A stretch of DNA of 64,000 nucleotides, from contig NC_016041.1 of NCBI RefSeq assembly GCF_000226565.1, positions 2,108,001 through 2,172,000 of the forward strand, in the 5' to 3' direction. This DNA comes from Glaciecola nitratireducens FR1064 (lineage in GTDB: Bacteria; Pseudomonadota; Gammaproteobacteria; Enterobacterales; Alteromonadaceae). The notes beneath the pieces were generated by a model. It had not been told where the DNA came from and did not search any database. It worked only from the letters and a program-made list of their open reading frames with translations. Within the stretch, counting starts at the first letter, position 1. The number at the start of each line of letters is the position of its first letter. Below are positions 1 to 9,192 of this stretch, piece by piece. The position numbers and the translations under genes were made by a program.

Positions 1-102
1 GTCGATCATCATCAACAAGTTGTTTGGGAAGAGAGAACCTTCAATGCTCAAGCAGAACAAACCTCAGTCCAACACTTTGAGTTCGATATAAAGAAAGCGT
101 AA
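1..102 (+). CDS. C-terminal end of an unidentified protein (cut by window edge)
   Basis: Frame 1 is open from the first base to a TAA at 100-102 and encodes 33 residues that end in FDIKKA. The start lies outside the window. The composition is protein-like and the frame ends about 80 bases before the aminotransferase start. No motif is recognisable in so short a piece, so no function is proposed. It could also be a chance open frame. Confidence 0.4.
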   Translation, partial: VDHHQQVVWEERTFNAQAEQTSVQHFEFDIKKA

Positions 103-184
103 TTTAGCTCGAAAATTAGGATAGAACTGGCATAATATGAACATTGAAAAAATGCCACCATTAACTCATCTTTAAGGAACAATC

Positions 185-1375
185 GTGTTTGAAAATTTGC
201 CCGCTTTAGCGTCCGACCCCATTCTAGGTTTATCTATAGACTTCAAAAAAGACACCAACCCAGCAAAGATTGATCTTGGCGTTGGTGTATATAAAGATGA
301 GCAAGGTAATACGCCAATTTTGAAGTCCGTTGTTGCAGCACAAAAGCAATTAATGGAAACCGAAACTTCAAAGGTGTATATCACTCCCCAAGGCGTTCAA
401 GGTTTTATTGACGGCATGCTTGACCTCATTTTAGGTAAAGGCAGCCAGGTTTTATTAGCAAATCGAGTTGCCGCTGTTCAGGCGCCCGGCGGTTGTGGTG
501 CACTGCGCATATTGGCTGAGTTGCTAAAACGCTGTAATTCTGACACTAAAGTTTGGGTAAGTGATCCAACATGGGCTAACCATATTCCACTTATCGGTAA
601 TGCTGGTCTTGAAATAGCGACTTACCCCTACTTCGACAAAGCAACAGCGAGTATCAAATTTGACGAAATGATGGACTGTTTGGCACAGGTCAAAAAAGGC
701 GACGTCGTTTTGTTGCACGGTTGCTGTCACAACCCAACAGGCGCAGATTTAACTAAAGAGCAATGGCAAGCTGTTGCAAAGTTAGCAAACAAAGTCGGTT
801 TTTTACCGTTTATTGATATTGCTTACCAAGGTTTTGGTGAAGGTTTAGAAGAAGATGCCTATGGTGTTCGTTTAATGGCTGAAAGCGTGCCAGAAATGAT
901 CATCGCCGCGTCGTGTAGCAAAAACTTTGGTTTATATCGTGAGCGCGTTGGATTAGCTGCGCTAATCACTCATGATTCAGCGAATCGCGATATTGTTCAG
1001 TCTCAAATTCAATCTGTTGCACGCGGAATTTATTCAATGCCGCCATCATACGGCGGGGCTTTAGTCGACATTATATTGGCAAATGACGATCTAAATTCAT
1101 TGTGGCAGCGTGAAGTCACTGAAATGCGTGAACGCATGATCCAGCTTCGTAAACTACTCGTTGATAATCTTGCTGCACAAGGCGCATCAAAAGACTTTAG
1201 TTTTATAAACCAACAAAAAGGGATGTTCTCTTTCCTTTGCATTTCGCCCGAACAGGTGCGAAAGTTGCGCGATGAAAGCAGCGTTTACTTTGTGGACTCT
1301 AGTCGCGTAAATATTGCTGGTATAAATACTAAGAACGTCGAAGTATTAGCTGCTGCCATAGCTGGTGTGCTGTAA
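185..1375 (+). CDS. tyrB: Aromatic amino acid / aspartate aminotransferase (class I, PLP)
   Basis: This 396-residue cytoplasmic enzyme belongs to the AspC/TyrB subgroup of class I aminotransferases. These move the amino group of aspartate, tyrosine or phenylalanine to 2-oxoglutarate. Visible landmarks are HNPTG near residues 182-186 and the PLP-binding lysine K246 in SCSKNFGLYRERVG. The arginine-rich C-terminal region VDSSRVNIAG carries the substrate-carboxylate arginine of the family. The length matches E. coli AspC and TyrB (396-397). The start is GTG, preceded by AAGGAAC with good spacing. It is monocistronic and ends in a strong hairpin shared with the converging yaiI operon. Choosing between TyrB and AspC is not safe from sequence alone. 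Confidence 0.88.
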   Translation: MFENLPALASDPILGLSIDFKKDTNPAKIDLGVGVYKDEQGNTPILKSVVAAQKQLMETETSKVYITPQGVQGFIDGMLDLILGKGSQVLLANRVAAVQAPGGCGALRILAELLKRCNSDTKVWVSDPTWANHIPLIGNAGLEIATYPYFDKATASIKFDEMMDCLAQVKKGDVVLLHGCCHNPTGADLTKEQWQAVAKLANKVGFLPFIDIAYQGFGEGLEEDAYGVRLMAESVPEMIIAASCSKNFGLYRERVGLAALITHDSANRDIVQSQIQSVARGIYSMPPSYGGALVDIILANDDLNSLWQREVTEMRERMIQLRKLLVDNLAAQGASKDFSFINQQKGMFSFLCISPEQVRKLRDESSVYFVDSSRVNIAGINTKNVEVLAAAIAGVL

Positions 1376-1421
1376 GTTATAAAAAGAGCTGGGTTTATTT
1401 AATAACTTACAAAAACAATAC

Positions 1422-1460
1422 AAAAAGCCCGCCATGACTTTGCAGTCATGGCGGGCTTTT
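1422..1460. terminator. Bidirectional rho-independent terminator
   Basis: A perfect 13-bp GC-rich stem (1427-1439 with 1444-1456) with a 4-base loop is flanked by an A-run on the left and a T-run on the right. It can therefore stop transcription from both tyrB (+) and yaiI (-), which converge here. Confidence 0.92.
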
Positions 1461-1478
1461 AAATAAGTTCAATAGTGA

Positions 1479-1922
1479 TTATCGTGCGGCGAGAAGTCTG
1501 TCTATTTGATTCGCAAAGTTCATTTTATCTTTCGCAGAAAATGCCTTTGGGCCACCTGTTCTCTCGCCACTGGCGCGAATTTGGTCCATAAAATCACGCA
1601 TGGTAAGCGTCGCTTTGATGGTTGCTTTGTCGTAAGCCTCACCGCGAAAATTCACCGCTAAACCATCTTTTGCGAGTATTTCAGCTGCAAGCGGAATGTC
1701 GCCTGTGATAACCAGATCCTTGGCACTACAGCGCTTTACAATCTCATCATCGGCAACATCAAACCCAGAGCTCACTTGCAGCGAGGTAATATGTGCATTA
1801 GGTGGAACTGAAATAGGCTGATTTGCCACAAAAGTGAGTGGCACCATTGTTCTCTGAGAGGCCTTTATCAGCAATTCTCGAATAACGGTAGGACACGCAT
1901 CTGCGTCAACCCAAATTTGCAT
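1479..1922 (-). CDS. yaiI: UPF0178 / DUF188 family protein YaiI
   Basis: This 147-residue protein matches the YaiI/YqxD family. The N-terminus MQIWVDADACP is the hallmark acidic motif, and ITGDIPLAAE and NFRGEAYD lie further on. The fold is PIN/NYN-like, so a nuclease role has been suggested for the family, but the function is not established. It is the last gene of a minus-strand operon. Its ATG overlaps the stop of the upstream SDR gene by one base (TAATG), which indicates translational coupling. Its presence behind lipid-catabolism genes is probably operon hitch-hiking. Confidence 0.88.
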   Translation of the reverse strand: MQIWVDADACPTVIRELLIKASQRTMVPLTFVANQPISVPPNAHITSLQVSSGFDVADDEIVKRCSAKDLVITGDIPLAAEILAKDGLAVNFRGEAYDKATIKATLTMRDFMDQIRASGERTGGPKAFSAKDKMNFANQIDRLLAAR

Positions 1923-2683
1923 TAAGCCAGCATCCCACCATCAACATTAATACACGCACCTGTTGTGTAACTAGATGCATCAGACACTAAATACAATACT
2001 GTTCCCGCCATTTCATCAGGGTCAGCAACACGTCCTAATGGAATAACTTTTAGCGCATGCTTTAAAATAGAATCATTGGTGGTAAGTGCAGATGCAAATT
2101 TTGTATCGGTTAAGCCTGGTAGTAAAGCGTTAACGCGAATATTCAACTTACCGCATTCTTTTGCAAATGACTTTGTCATACTAATAACGGCAGCTTTCGT
2201 AATTGAATAGATGCCTTGCATATCGCCAGGAGTGACACCATTAACAGACGCCGTGTTTAAAATGACACCGCCGCCCTGCTCGCGCATCATCTTGCCGGCC
2301 TCTATCGACATAAAGAAATAACCGCGAATATTTACATCAACCGTTTTCTGATAAGCGGCTAAATCAGTGTCAAGAATGTGGCCAAAGTAAGGATTTGCAG
2401 CCGCGTTATTGACTAAAATATCAATTTTACCGAACTCGTTCTTTATATGTTCAAACACAGCCGTTATTTGCTCCATCTCACCTACGTGACATGGAAAAGC
2501 AGACGCTTTACCGCCATTTTCCCGAATGCTTGCTGCTACTGCTTCGCAACCATCAATTTTGCGGCTTGAAACGATAACGTGTGCGCCCTTGCTTGCTAGT
2601 AATCTCGCAATTGACTCGCCAATACCGCGGCTAGCGCCAGTGATGAGGGCAACTTTACCTGTTAAATCGAATAAATCTTGCAT
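1922..2683 (-). CDS. SDR family NAD(P)-dependent oxidoreductase (first of two)
   Basis: This is a classical short-chain dehydrogenase/reductase of 253 residues. It has the Rossmann motif TGASRGIG near residues 16-23, NNAAANP near 90, and the catalytic Ser-Tyr-Lys set (NTASVNG, then YSITKAA). The C-terminus TTGACINVDGGML is typical. It probably oxidises or reduces a hydroxyacyl or secondary-alcohol substrate linked to the acyl-CoA dehydrogenase of the same operon. The ATG has AAGGA at good spacing. Homologues resemble the DHRS4-like group, but the substrate cannot be named. Confidence 0.85.
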   Translation of the reverse strand: MQDLFDLTGKVALITGASRGIGESIARLLASKGAHVIVSSRKIDGCEAVAASIRENGGKASAFPCHVGEMEQITAVFEHIKNEFGKIDILVNNAAANPYFGHILDTDLAAYQKTVDVNIRGYFFMSIEAGKMMREQGGGVILNTASVNGVTPGDMQGIYSITKAAVISMTKSFAKECGKLNIRVNALLPGLTDTKFASALTTNDSILKHALKVIPLGRVADPDEMAGTVLYLVSDASSYTTGACINVDGGMLA

Positions 2684-2740
2684 ATTTAGTCCTTCATTTT
2701 TTTATTGTTGATACATTGCCGAAGTTTGCCAGCGCCAAAT

Positions 2741-3511
2741 TTACGCCAGCATTCCGCCGTCCAGCACCATCGTTTGTCCGGTCATAAAACTGCTTTCGTC
2801 GCTACATAACCAAGCCATGGCGCCTGCAATTTCTTCTGGCTTACCCAATCGTTTCATAGGATTCGCTTTGATGATGGCCTTTTGACCACGTTCATCAAGC
2901 TTAGCTAAGGTGTTTTGAACCATTGGGGTATCGACAAAGCTTGGGCACACCGCGTTAAAACGAATGTTTGCGCGCGCATATTCTACTGCGGCTGATTTTG
3001 TTAAACCGATAACACCGTGTTTTGATGCTGAATAAGCAGAAATCATAGGTGATGAACGCAAACCAGCGACAGAGGCTACGTTAATAACGTGCCCACCACC
3101 ATTCGGTGCCATACAAGCGATGGCTGCGCGCATACAATGCCAAACACCTTTAAGATTGACCGCAATATTTCGATCAAAATCATCGTCCGACAATTCATGC
3201 ATTGGCGCTGGCGTATGATCAATGCCTGCGTTGTTTATCACAACGTCGAGACCACCTAGGCTTTTCATCGCAGTAGCAAACAATGCGCGCACTGAGTCAC
3301 CGCTAGCAACGTCTACTTTCACAAAATGTATGTCGTTACCTTGGGCTTTTGCCTGTTCGAGTGTTTTTGAACCGTTGTTCTCAGACAAATCAGCGATAAG
3401 AACGTTGGCACCTCTACTTGCCAGCAGCAGAGCTACTTCTGCACCAATTCCTGATGCACCACCGGTAATTAAAATGCGCTTATTTTCAACATTTGCCGCA
3501 GTGTTCATCAT
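2741..3511 (-). CDS. SDR family NAD(P)-dependent oxidoreductase (second)
   Basis: This 256-residue classical SDR has TGGASGIG near residue 16, DVASGD for cofactor selection, NNAGID, and the catalytic Ser followed by YSASKHG. It ends in FMTGQTMVLDGGMLA. It is similar in style to 3-hydroxyacyl/3-hydroxybutyrate dehydrogenases and FabG-like enzymes. The start overlaps the stop of the upstream MDR gene by 4 bases (ATGA), and an alternative ATG follows immediately. The two SDR genes of this operon are only moderately alike, so they are not a fresh duplication. A role in the same acyl-CoA route as the neighbouring dehydrogenase is inferred from position. Confidence 0.85.
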   Translation of the reverse strand: MMNTAANVENKRILITGGASGIGAEVALLLASRGANVLIADLSENNGSKTLEQAKAQGNDIHFVKVDVASGDSVRALFATAMKSLGGLDVVINNAGIDHTPAPMHELSDDDFDRNIAVNLKGVWHCMRAAIACMAPNGGGHVINVASVAGLRSSPMISAYSASKHGVIGLTKSAAVEYARANIRFNAVCPSFVDTPMVQNTLAKLDERGQKAIIKANPMKRLGKPEEIAGAMAWLCSDESSFMTGQTMVLDGGMLA

Positions 3512-4512
3512 TCATCCCCCACTTTGAGTACTAACTTACCGAAGTTTTCACCCTTAAACAGCATCATTAATGTATCTGGGAAAGTTTCTATTCCCTCCAC
3601 AACATGGTCTTTCACTTTCATCTCACCAGAGTGGATCCAACCTGCAATATCTTTCATTGCTGTTGGGTATTCGGCAATATTATCAAATACCACGATGCCT
3701 TCCATTTTTGCACGATTAACAAGTAGTGATAGATAGTTTGATGGTCCTTTTACAGGCGTTGTGTTGTTGTATTGGCTAATTGCACCACAGATAACAATAC
3801 GTGCTTTCATGTTTATTTGAGTTAAAACGTCATCTAAAATATCACCGCCAACGTTATCAAAGAAAACATCGACGCCTTTTGGACACGCCTCTTTTAGCGC
3901 CTTCTTTACATTTTGCGACTTGTAATCGATAGCAGCATCAAAACCTAACTCATCAATTAGGAACTGGCATTTTTCAGCTCCGCCCGCAATACCGACAACA
4001 CGACAGCCCTTAATTCTTGCTATCTGTCCAACTAGTCCTCCGACAGCGCCAGCTGCCCCACTGACAACAACGGTTTCGCCCGCTTTGGGTTCACCCGTTT
4101 TAAGCAATCCAAAATAGCCGGTCATGCCAGGCATGCCCAATACGCCTAAATAGTATGACAATGGAGCTAATTTAGGATCGACCTTATGCAGCATTTTGCC
4201 ATCACTAACAGCATATTCCTGCACACCTTGATGACCACATACATAATCACCTTCCGCAAATTTTTCATTTTTACTGGCAACGACTTTGCCCACCGTTCCG
4301 GCGCGCATTACGGCACCAATTTGTACCGGCTCTATGTACGATTTTGCATCGTTTAACCAACCGCGCATTGCAGGGTCTAGCGAAACATAATTAATCTTCA
4401 CTAATAGCTCACCGTCTTTTAACTCGGGGACATCTGCTTCGGCAAACTGCCATGTGTCACTAGTAGGCTCGCCAAACGGTCTTTTAGCCAATAGCCATTG
4501 TTTGTTTTTCAT
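3508..4512 (-). CDS. Zinc-independent MDR oxidoreductase (CurA/YncB, PTGR-like)
   Basis: This 334-residue medium-chain reductase belongs to the leukotriene-B4 dehydrogenase / CurA group, which reduces alpha,beta-unsaturated ketones with NADPH. Landmarks are the N-terminal KRPFGEPTSDTW, the RAGTVGKV segment and the nucleotide-binding VSGAAGAVGGLVGQIA near residues 150-165. The cysteines of zinc-binding ADHs are absent. AAGGAAAAATA precedes the ATG. It follows the acyl-CoA dehydrogenase gene after about 9 bases and overlaps the next SDR, so it is part of one transcript. Confidence 0.87.
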   Translation of the reverse strand: MKNKQWLLAKRPFGEPTSDTWQFAEADVPELKDGELLVKINYVSLDPAMRGWLNDAKSYIEPVQIGAVMRAGTVGKVVASKNEKFAEGDYVCGHQGVQEYAVSDGKMLHKVDPKLAPLSYYLGVLGMPGMTGYFGLLKTGEPKAGETVVVSGAAGAVGGLVGQIARIKGCRVVGIAGGAEKCQFLIDELGFDAAIDYKSQNVKKALKEACPKGVDVFFDNVGGDILDDVLTQINMKARIVICGAISQYNNTTPVKGPSNYLSLLVNRAKMEGIVVFDNIAEYPTAMKDIAGWIHSGEMKVKDHVVEGIETFPDTLMMLFKGENFGKLVLKVGDE

Positions 4513-4521
4513 TATTTTTCC

Positions 4522-6324
4522 TTAAAACCAATCAGGGTGCATGTCACTGCAAACATCATTGTCTTGTTTGAGTATTTTTAAATCACGTTCGATGGTGGGT
4601 AATTCCCAACTAATAAAGTATTGTGCGGCTTGAATTTTGCCTTTATAAAATGCGGCTTCTTTCTCAGTAACGTCTGCTGCACCAAGCTTATCTTCAGCAA
4701 CCCTAGCTTGACGTATCCATATCCAACTCACGACTATTTGCGCAAAAACATTCATTAACGCTTGAGCGTTTGCTAGTAGTGTTGCTTGTTTATCAGATTG
4801 AATCGTTCCCGAAACATGCACAATAATGTCGTGTAATGCTTTCAAATAATGCGCTAACTCTTTTGCCATAGCCCCTGTTTTCGGTGTAACTATTTGTGAC
4901 AAGTCTTTCTCTACTTCACGTTGCAGGGTCTTTAGTCCCAGTCCATCTTTTTGCCAAAGCTTTCTGAATGAAAGGTCAAGCGCCTGTATACCATTAGTAC
5001 CTTCATGTATTGGGTTTAAACGATTATCGCGCCAAAACTGCTCTGAATAATACTCTCTGGTGTAGCCTGAACCACCTAAAACTTGAATGCCTAAGTCGTT
5101 CGCTTTAGGGCCAAATTCAGACGGCCACGCTTTGAAAACGGGCGTTAATAAATCTAGCAATTCTTTCAATGCTAGCTTTTCCTCAGCGTCATCACATGTG
5201 TTGATCCTATCAATCAGATGAGAACCATACATGCACAGCGCCATGCCGCCTTCAGTATAGGATTTTTGCGCAAGAAGCATTCTCTTTACGTCACCGTGCA
5301 GTACGATCGGTGCGGGTTTATCTGGTTCGCTATGCTCCGCATGGCGCCCCTGTGTTCTGTCTTTTGCATACGCCAGTGAATATTGATATCCACGATAGCC
5401 AATCATCGCTGCGCCAAAGCCAACGCCGATTCGAGCCTCATTCATCATCATGAACATATAGCGTAAACCGTGATGTTCTTCACCTACCAAATAACCATAG
5501 CAGTCATCATTTTCGCCGAATGTCAGTGCAGTTGAAGTGGTCCCTCTATAACCGAGTTTATGCAGTAATCCAGCAAGCTGCACATCATTGCGGTTTCCTC
5601 GTTCACCGTTATCATCAAATCGGTACTTAGGCACTACCATGAGTGAAATACCTTTTACACCAGCAGGACCGCCGGGCACTTTGGCCAGCACTAGATGAAT
5701 GATATTCTCAGACAATTCATGATCACCGCCAGAGATATAAATTTTACTGCCTTTTATCTTGTAAGTGCCGTCCTCTTGTTTAACGGCGGAGGTTGTTATA
5801 TCTGCTAAAGATGAGCCAGCATGCGGCTCAGTCAGCGCCATAGTGCCAGTAAATTCTCCGGTTAGCATACGAGGCATAAATTGTTCTTTCAGCGATGCTG
5901 AACCAAAATGGCAAATAACGTTGGCAGCAGCCGAGGTTAAAAATGGATAAGATGTAGTGCTTGGATTTGCGGCCATGAAATAGGCTGACGCGGCTGTCAT
6001 GACTACTTCTGGCAATTGCATACCGCCGTCTTCAAAGCTGTATCGGCCAGCAATAAATCCAGCCTCACAAAACGCATCATAAGCAATTTGAACATCGGGG
6101 ATCATACTTACTTTATGACCGTCAAAAGTAGGTTCATTCTTATCAGCAATGTGATTGTGCGGTAAAAATAGCTTAGTCGCAATTTGTTCAGCAGTGGCTA
6201 AAGTTGCCGTAAATATGTCTTTATTGTGCTCTTCAAATTTGCTGTGTTCGCATAATTTGTCTGCCTGGAGTACATCATAAAGTTGAAAATTCATTTCTAG
6301 ATCAGGGATCAATTTGTCTGTCAT
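4522..6324 (-). CDS. Acyl-CoA dehydrogenase with C-terminal extension (DmdC-like long type)
   Basis: This is a flavoprotein of 600 residues, much longer than the roughly 380 of short ACADs. It carries the long-form C-terminal domain seen in 3-methylmercaptopropionyl-CoA dehydrogenases and related enzymes. Visible motifs are ALTEPHAGSSLADI (FAD/substrate loop), KIYISGGDHE, and GGSGYTREYYSEQFWRDNR followed by IHEGTNGIQALDL, which contains the likely catalytic glutamate. It would pass electrons to the ETF encoded at 15-17 kb. It is first in the operon, with GAGG before its ATG. The exact acyl substrate is unknown, and DmdC-like activity on sulfur compounds is only one possibility. Confidence 0.88.
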   Translation of the reverse strand: MTDKLIPDLEMNFQLYDVLQADKLCEHSKFEEHNKDIFTATLATAEQIATKLFLPHNHIADKNEPTFDGHKVSMIPDVQIAYDAFCEAGFIAGRYSFEDGGMQLPEVVMTAASAYFMAANPSTTSYPFLTSAAANVICHFGSASLKEQFMPRMLTGEFTGTMALTEPHAGSSLADITTSAVKQEDGTYKIKGSKIYISGGDHELSENIIHLVLAKVPGGPAGVKGISLMVVPKYRFDDNGERGNRNDVQLAGLLHKLGYRGTTSTALTFGENDDCYGYLVGEEHHGLRYMFMMMNEARIGVGFGAAMIGYRGYQYSLAYAKDRTQGRHAEHSEPDKPAPIVLHGDVKRMLLAQKSYTEGGMALCMYGSHLIDRINTCDDAEEKLALKELLDLLTPVFKAWPSEFGPKANDLGIQVLGGSGYTREYYSEQFWRDNRLNPIHEGTNGIQALDLSFRKLWQKDGLGLKTLQREVEKDLSQIVTPKTGAMAKELAHYLKALHDIIVHVSGTIQSDKQATLLANAQALMNVFAQIVVSWIWIRQARVAEDKLGAADVTEKEAAFYKGKIQAAQYFISWELPTIERDLKILKQDNDVCSDMHPDWF

Positions 6325-6723
6325 TGGTAAGCGCCTCGGTTCTGTCGTGAATTATTTTTTAACATCTAATTAAATAAATAATACGCAAATGTCAGTTTGT
6401 CTAAGCATATAACATCATGAATGCGCGCCTTGTTGCCAATTCATTTTATCAATACAAGATTAACAGTGAATTGAATAAAGGTTTAGTAAGCACGAAAAGG
6501 TATAAAACCTAATCATAAGAAACGTGCGATCAGAACTATTTTCTGTTAGCATCCTGCGCGATTTTTACGCTCAGTGCGCAGCGTGTGGCGCGCAGTTTAT
6601 TTGTTGAATATTGACTGACTGAAAACCAACAAATAAACAATTTACGACTATACTCGTAAATAACTTTCTTGCTTTGAACGGCTTGATACTCAATATTAAT
6701 ACACTCATTTTAGGTGACATCGA
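6325..6723. other. Divergent intergenic region, acyl-CoA dehydrogenase operon / TonB receptor
   Basis: This 399-base AT-rich spacer must hold the promoters of the two divergent units. I saw no RNA gene and no clear Fur box or dyad strong enough to name. Confidence 0.5.
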
Positions 6724-8982
6724 ATGAAATACAAACTAGCTAGTATCGCTCTATGCGTGGCATCTGCATTGCAGGCAAACACAGTAGTCGCGCAAGAAAC
6801 AGCAGTGAAAGAATCTGCTTTAGAAAAAATTACCGTCACCGCACAAAAGCGCAGCCAATCAATACAAGATGTACCGATTTCAATCGCGACATTGAGTGGA
6901 GAACAATTCGAGAGTATTTTTTCTGGCGGTGAAGACATTCTAGCACTAGCTGTACGCGTGCCTGGTTTATATGCTGAATCTTCAAACGGAAGAGTTGCAC
7001 CTCGCTTTTATATACGTGGTTTAGGGAATACCGACTTTGATTTAGCGGCATCACAACCAGTATCAATCATCATGGATGACGTAGTGAAAGAAAACGTTAT
7101 TCTTAAGAGCTTCCCATTATTCGACATTCAACAGGTTGAAGTTATTCGTGGCCCACAAGGCACTCTGTTTGGTCGTAACACAACAGCCGGTATCATTAAA
7201 TTTGATAGCGTTAAGCCAACTGAAGACTTTGATGCTTATGGAAAAGTAAGTGTCGCGTCTTTCGATACAGTCAATGTTGAGGGTGCTGTTGGCGGCGGTC
7301 TTACGGATAATGTTGCAGGTCGATTCTCGTTCCTGTCACAGCAAAGAGACGACTACATCGACAATGCTTTCTCTGGTGAAGATGATGTCATTGGTGGTTA
7401 CGATGAGTTGGCTTGGCGCGCACAGTTATTATTTACTCCCGTTGACGATTTAGAGATGCTACTGAATATACACGGTCGCGAATTAGAAGGAACAGCGTCA
7501 ATTTTCCGTGCGAACGTTTTTAGCAAAGGTTCTAATAACTTAAACCAAAACTACGATCGCACCACTGTTTTTTATGATGCGAACTTGCTTGGTAATGGTT
7601 TTGATAACAATCCACAAGAATATGAAAACTATGGGTTCTCATTTAAAGTAGATTATGATTTTAATGGACTCACATTTACCTCGATTACCGCTAACGAAGA
7701 AGCTAACGGTTCAAGTTTAGGCGATGTCGACGGCGGCGCTGGTTCGGGTGATACAAGTATCCCTGGTTTTATTCCGTTCACCGCGGTTACCCAAGATAAC
7801 CTAGATGACCTAGAGCAGTTTACTCAGGAATTCCGCTTAGCAAGCAACAACACTGATGCTTTTAATTGGCAAGTTGGTGCGTTTTACTATGACTCGTCAT
7901 TTAACGTTACAAGTATTGACGGTTTCTTTGGCGCGACAACTGTATTTCACGACAATAAAACTTGGGCTGTATTTGGTCAAGGTACTTATGAGCTTTCAGA
8001 CAAACTAACAGTTACTGCTGGCTTACGTTATACAGATGATGAAAAGTCACTCACTGTTGGCAATCAAAACGTTGACGGATTTGCCTTAGTTATTGGTGCA
8101 GCTAGTGTTCAGGATTACGACCCAATTAATGTTTCAGACGACCAAGTGGGTTATGAATTAAGCGCCAATTATAAACTAGACGACAGCACTTCGTTGTTTG
8201 CACGCTATGCAAATGGTTTCAGAGCTCAAAGTATTCAGGCTCGTGACGTAGCATTTGAAGGAGCTCCTTCAGTTGCTGAAGCAGAAACTATCAATAGTGT
8301 TGAATTTGGCTTTAAATCTGATTTGTTGGATAATAGCTTGCGCTTAAATGCAGCTGTATTCTATTACACGGTTGACGACATTCAATTTTCAGCGATTGGC
8401 GGTGGCGCGAATAATACAGCCCTAATAAATGCTGATAAAGGCTCTGCTTACGGTTTTGAAATAGACGCAACTTATATTGTTGATGATAATTTAGTGCTGA
8501 CGGCTGGTTATAGCTACAACAAAACTAAAATTGAAGACAACGGTTTGTCTGTTTTCCCATGTGGTGCAAGCGCAGCATTCGGTCCTAACTGTACTGTTAC
8601 TGATCCAATGACAAACGACAATCGTGCGTTAATAGATGGCAACCCATTCCCGCAAGCTCCTGAAACTATCTTCAACTTTACGGCACGCTACAGTGTTCCA
8701 ATGGGAGACGACGGCGAATTGTTTGCATACACAGATTGGGCTTTCCAAGGTAAAACTAACCTTTTCTTATACGAATCAGTTGAATTTCAAACAGACAACA
8801 ACTTTGAAGCTGGCTTACGTTTAGGTTACGAGAACTTTGCACACAACTACACGGTTGCTTTATTCGCAAGAAACTTAACCGATGAAGATAATGTTAAGGG
8901 CGCTATCGATTTCAATAACTTTACTGGCATTATTAACGAGCCACGTGTTATTGGTATTGAAGGTAAAATTAGCTTCTTCTAA
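6724..8982 (+). CDS. TonB-dependent outer membrane receptor
   Basis: This 752-residue receptor has a signal peptide ending near residues 22-24 (VVAQ), followed by the plug domain with EKITVTAQKRSQSIQDVPISI. RGPQGTLFGRNTTAG near residue 140 is the classic plug motif. A 22-stranded beta-barrel follows, rich in aromatic/Asn/Asp loops, and ends in GIEGKISFF with the terminal Phe of outer-membrane barrels. It imports a ligand using TonB energy. The VTAQKR style is common in Alteromonadales and Sphingomonadales receptors for sugars, lipids or phenolics. No siderophore partner gene is adjacent. Its position opposite an acyl-CoA catabolic operon suggests, weakly, a hydrophobic organic ligand. Confidence 0.92.
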   Translation: MKYKLASIALCVASALQANTVVAQETAVKESALEKITVTAQKRSQSIQDVPISIATLSGEQFESIFSGGEDILALAVRVPGLYAESSNGRVAPRFYIRGLGNTDFDLAASQPVSIIMDDVVKENVILKSFPLFDIQQVEVIRGPQGTLFGRNTTAGIIKFDSVKPTEDFDAYGKVSVASFDTVNVEGAVGGGLTDNVAGRFSFLSQQRDDYIDNAFSGEDDVIGGYDELAWRAQLLFTPVDDLEMLLNIHGRELEGTASIFRANVFSKGSNNLNQNYDRTTVFYDANLLGNGFDNNPQEYENYGFSFKVDYDFNGLTFTSITANEEANGSSLGDVDGGAGSGDTSIPGFIPFTAVTQDNLDDLEQFTQEFRLASNNTDAFNWQVGAFYYDSSFNVTSIDGFFGATTVFHDNKTWAVFGQGTYELSDKLTVTAGLRYTDDEKSLTVGNQNVDGFALVIGAASVQDYDPINVSDDQVGYELSANYKLDDSTSLFARYANGFRAQSIQARDVAFEGAPSVAEAETINSVEFGFKSDLLDNSLRLNAAVFYYTVDDIQFSAIGGGANNTALINADKGSAYGFEIDATYIVDDNLVLTAGYSYNKTKIEDNGLSVFPCGASAAFGPNCTVTDPMTNDNRALIDGNPFPQAPETIFNFTARYSVPMGDDGELFAYTDWAFQGKTNLFLYESVEFQTDNNFEAGLRLGYENFAHNYTVALFARNLTDEDNVKGAIDFNNFTGIINEPRVIGIEGKISFF

Positions 8983-9054
8983 GATTCTATAGTTGTTAAG
9001 ACTTGGTTTCTGTTTGTTTTTATTGACAGTGCAGAAATCAAGTCAAATCCCATC

Positions 9055-9088
9055 AAAAAAAAACGCCTCTTTAAGAGGCGTTTTTTTT
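9055..9088. terminator. Rho-independent terminator after TonB receptor
   Basis: Complementary arms with core CGCCTC/GAGGCG (9064-9069 and 9075-9080) are flanked by an A-run and a T-run of eight or more. It works for the plus-strand receptor and could also serve the converging RND operon. Confidence 0.88.
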
Positions 9089-9192
9089 ACTTAGCAAAGG
9101 CACTTTTCTCAATCCTCGTTTATTAAATAGGCTCCTAACAAAAGAAGCTCTACTATTATCGAGTGGATAGAATCTTGGCTACACTACTTCCA

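Noticed and set aside
2526-2711. Open frames antisense to the SDR, ACAD, RND and other genes
   Set aside because: They are mirror frames of well-supported genes with no independent start signals.
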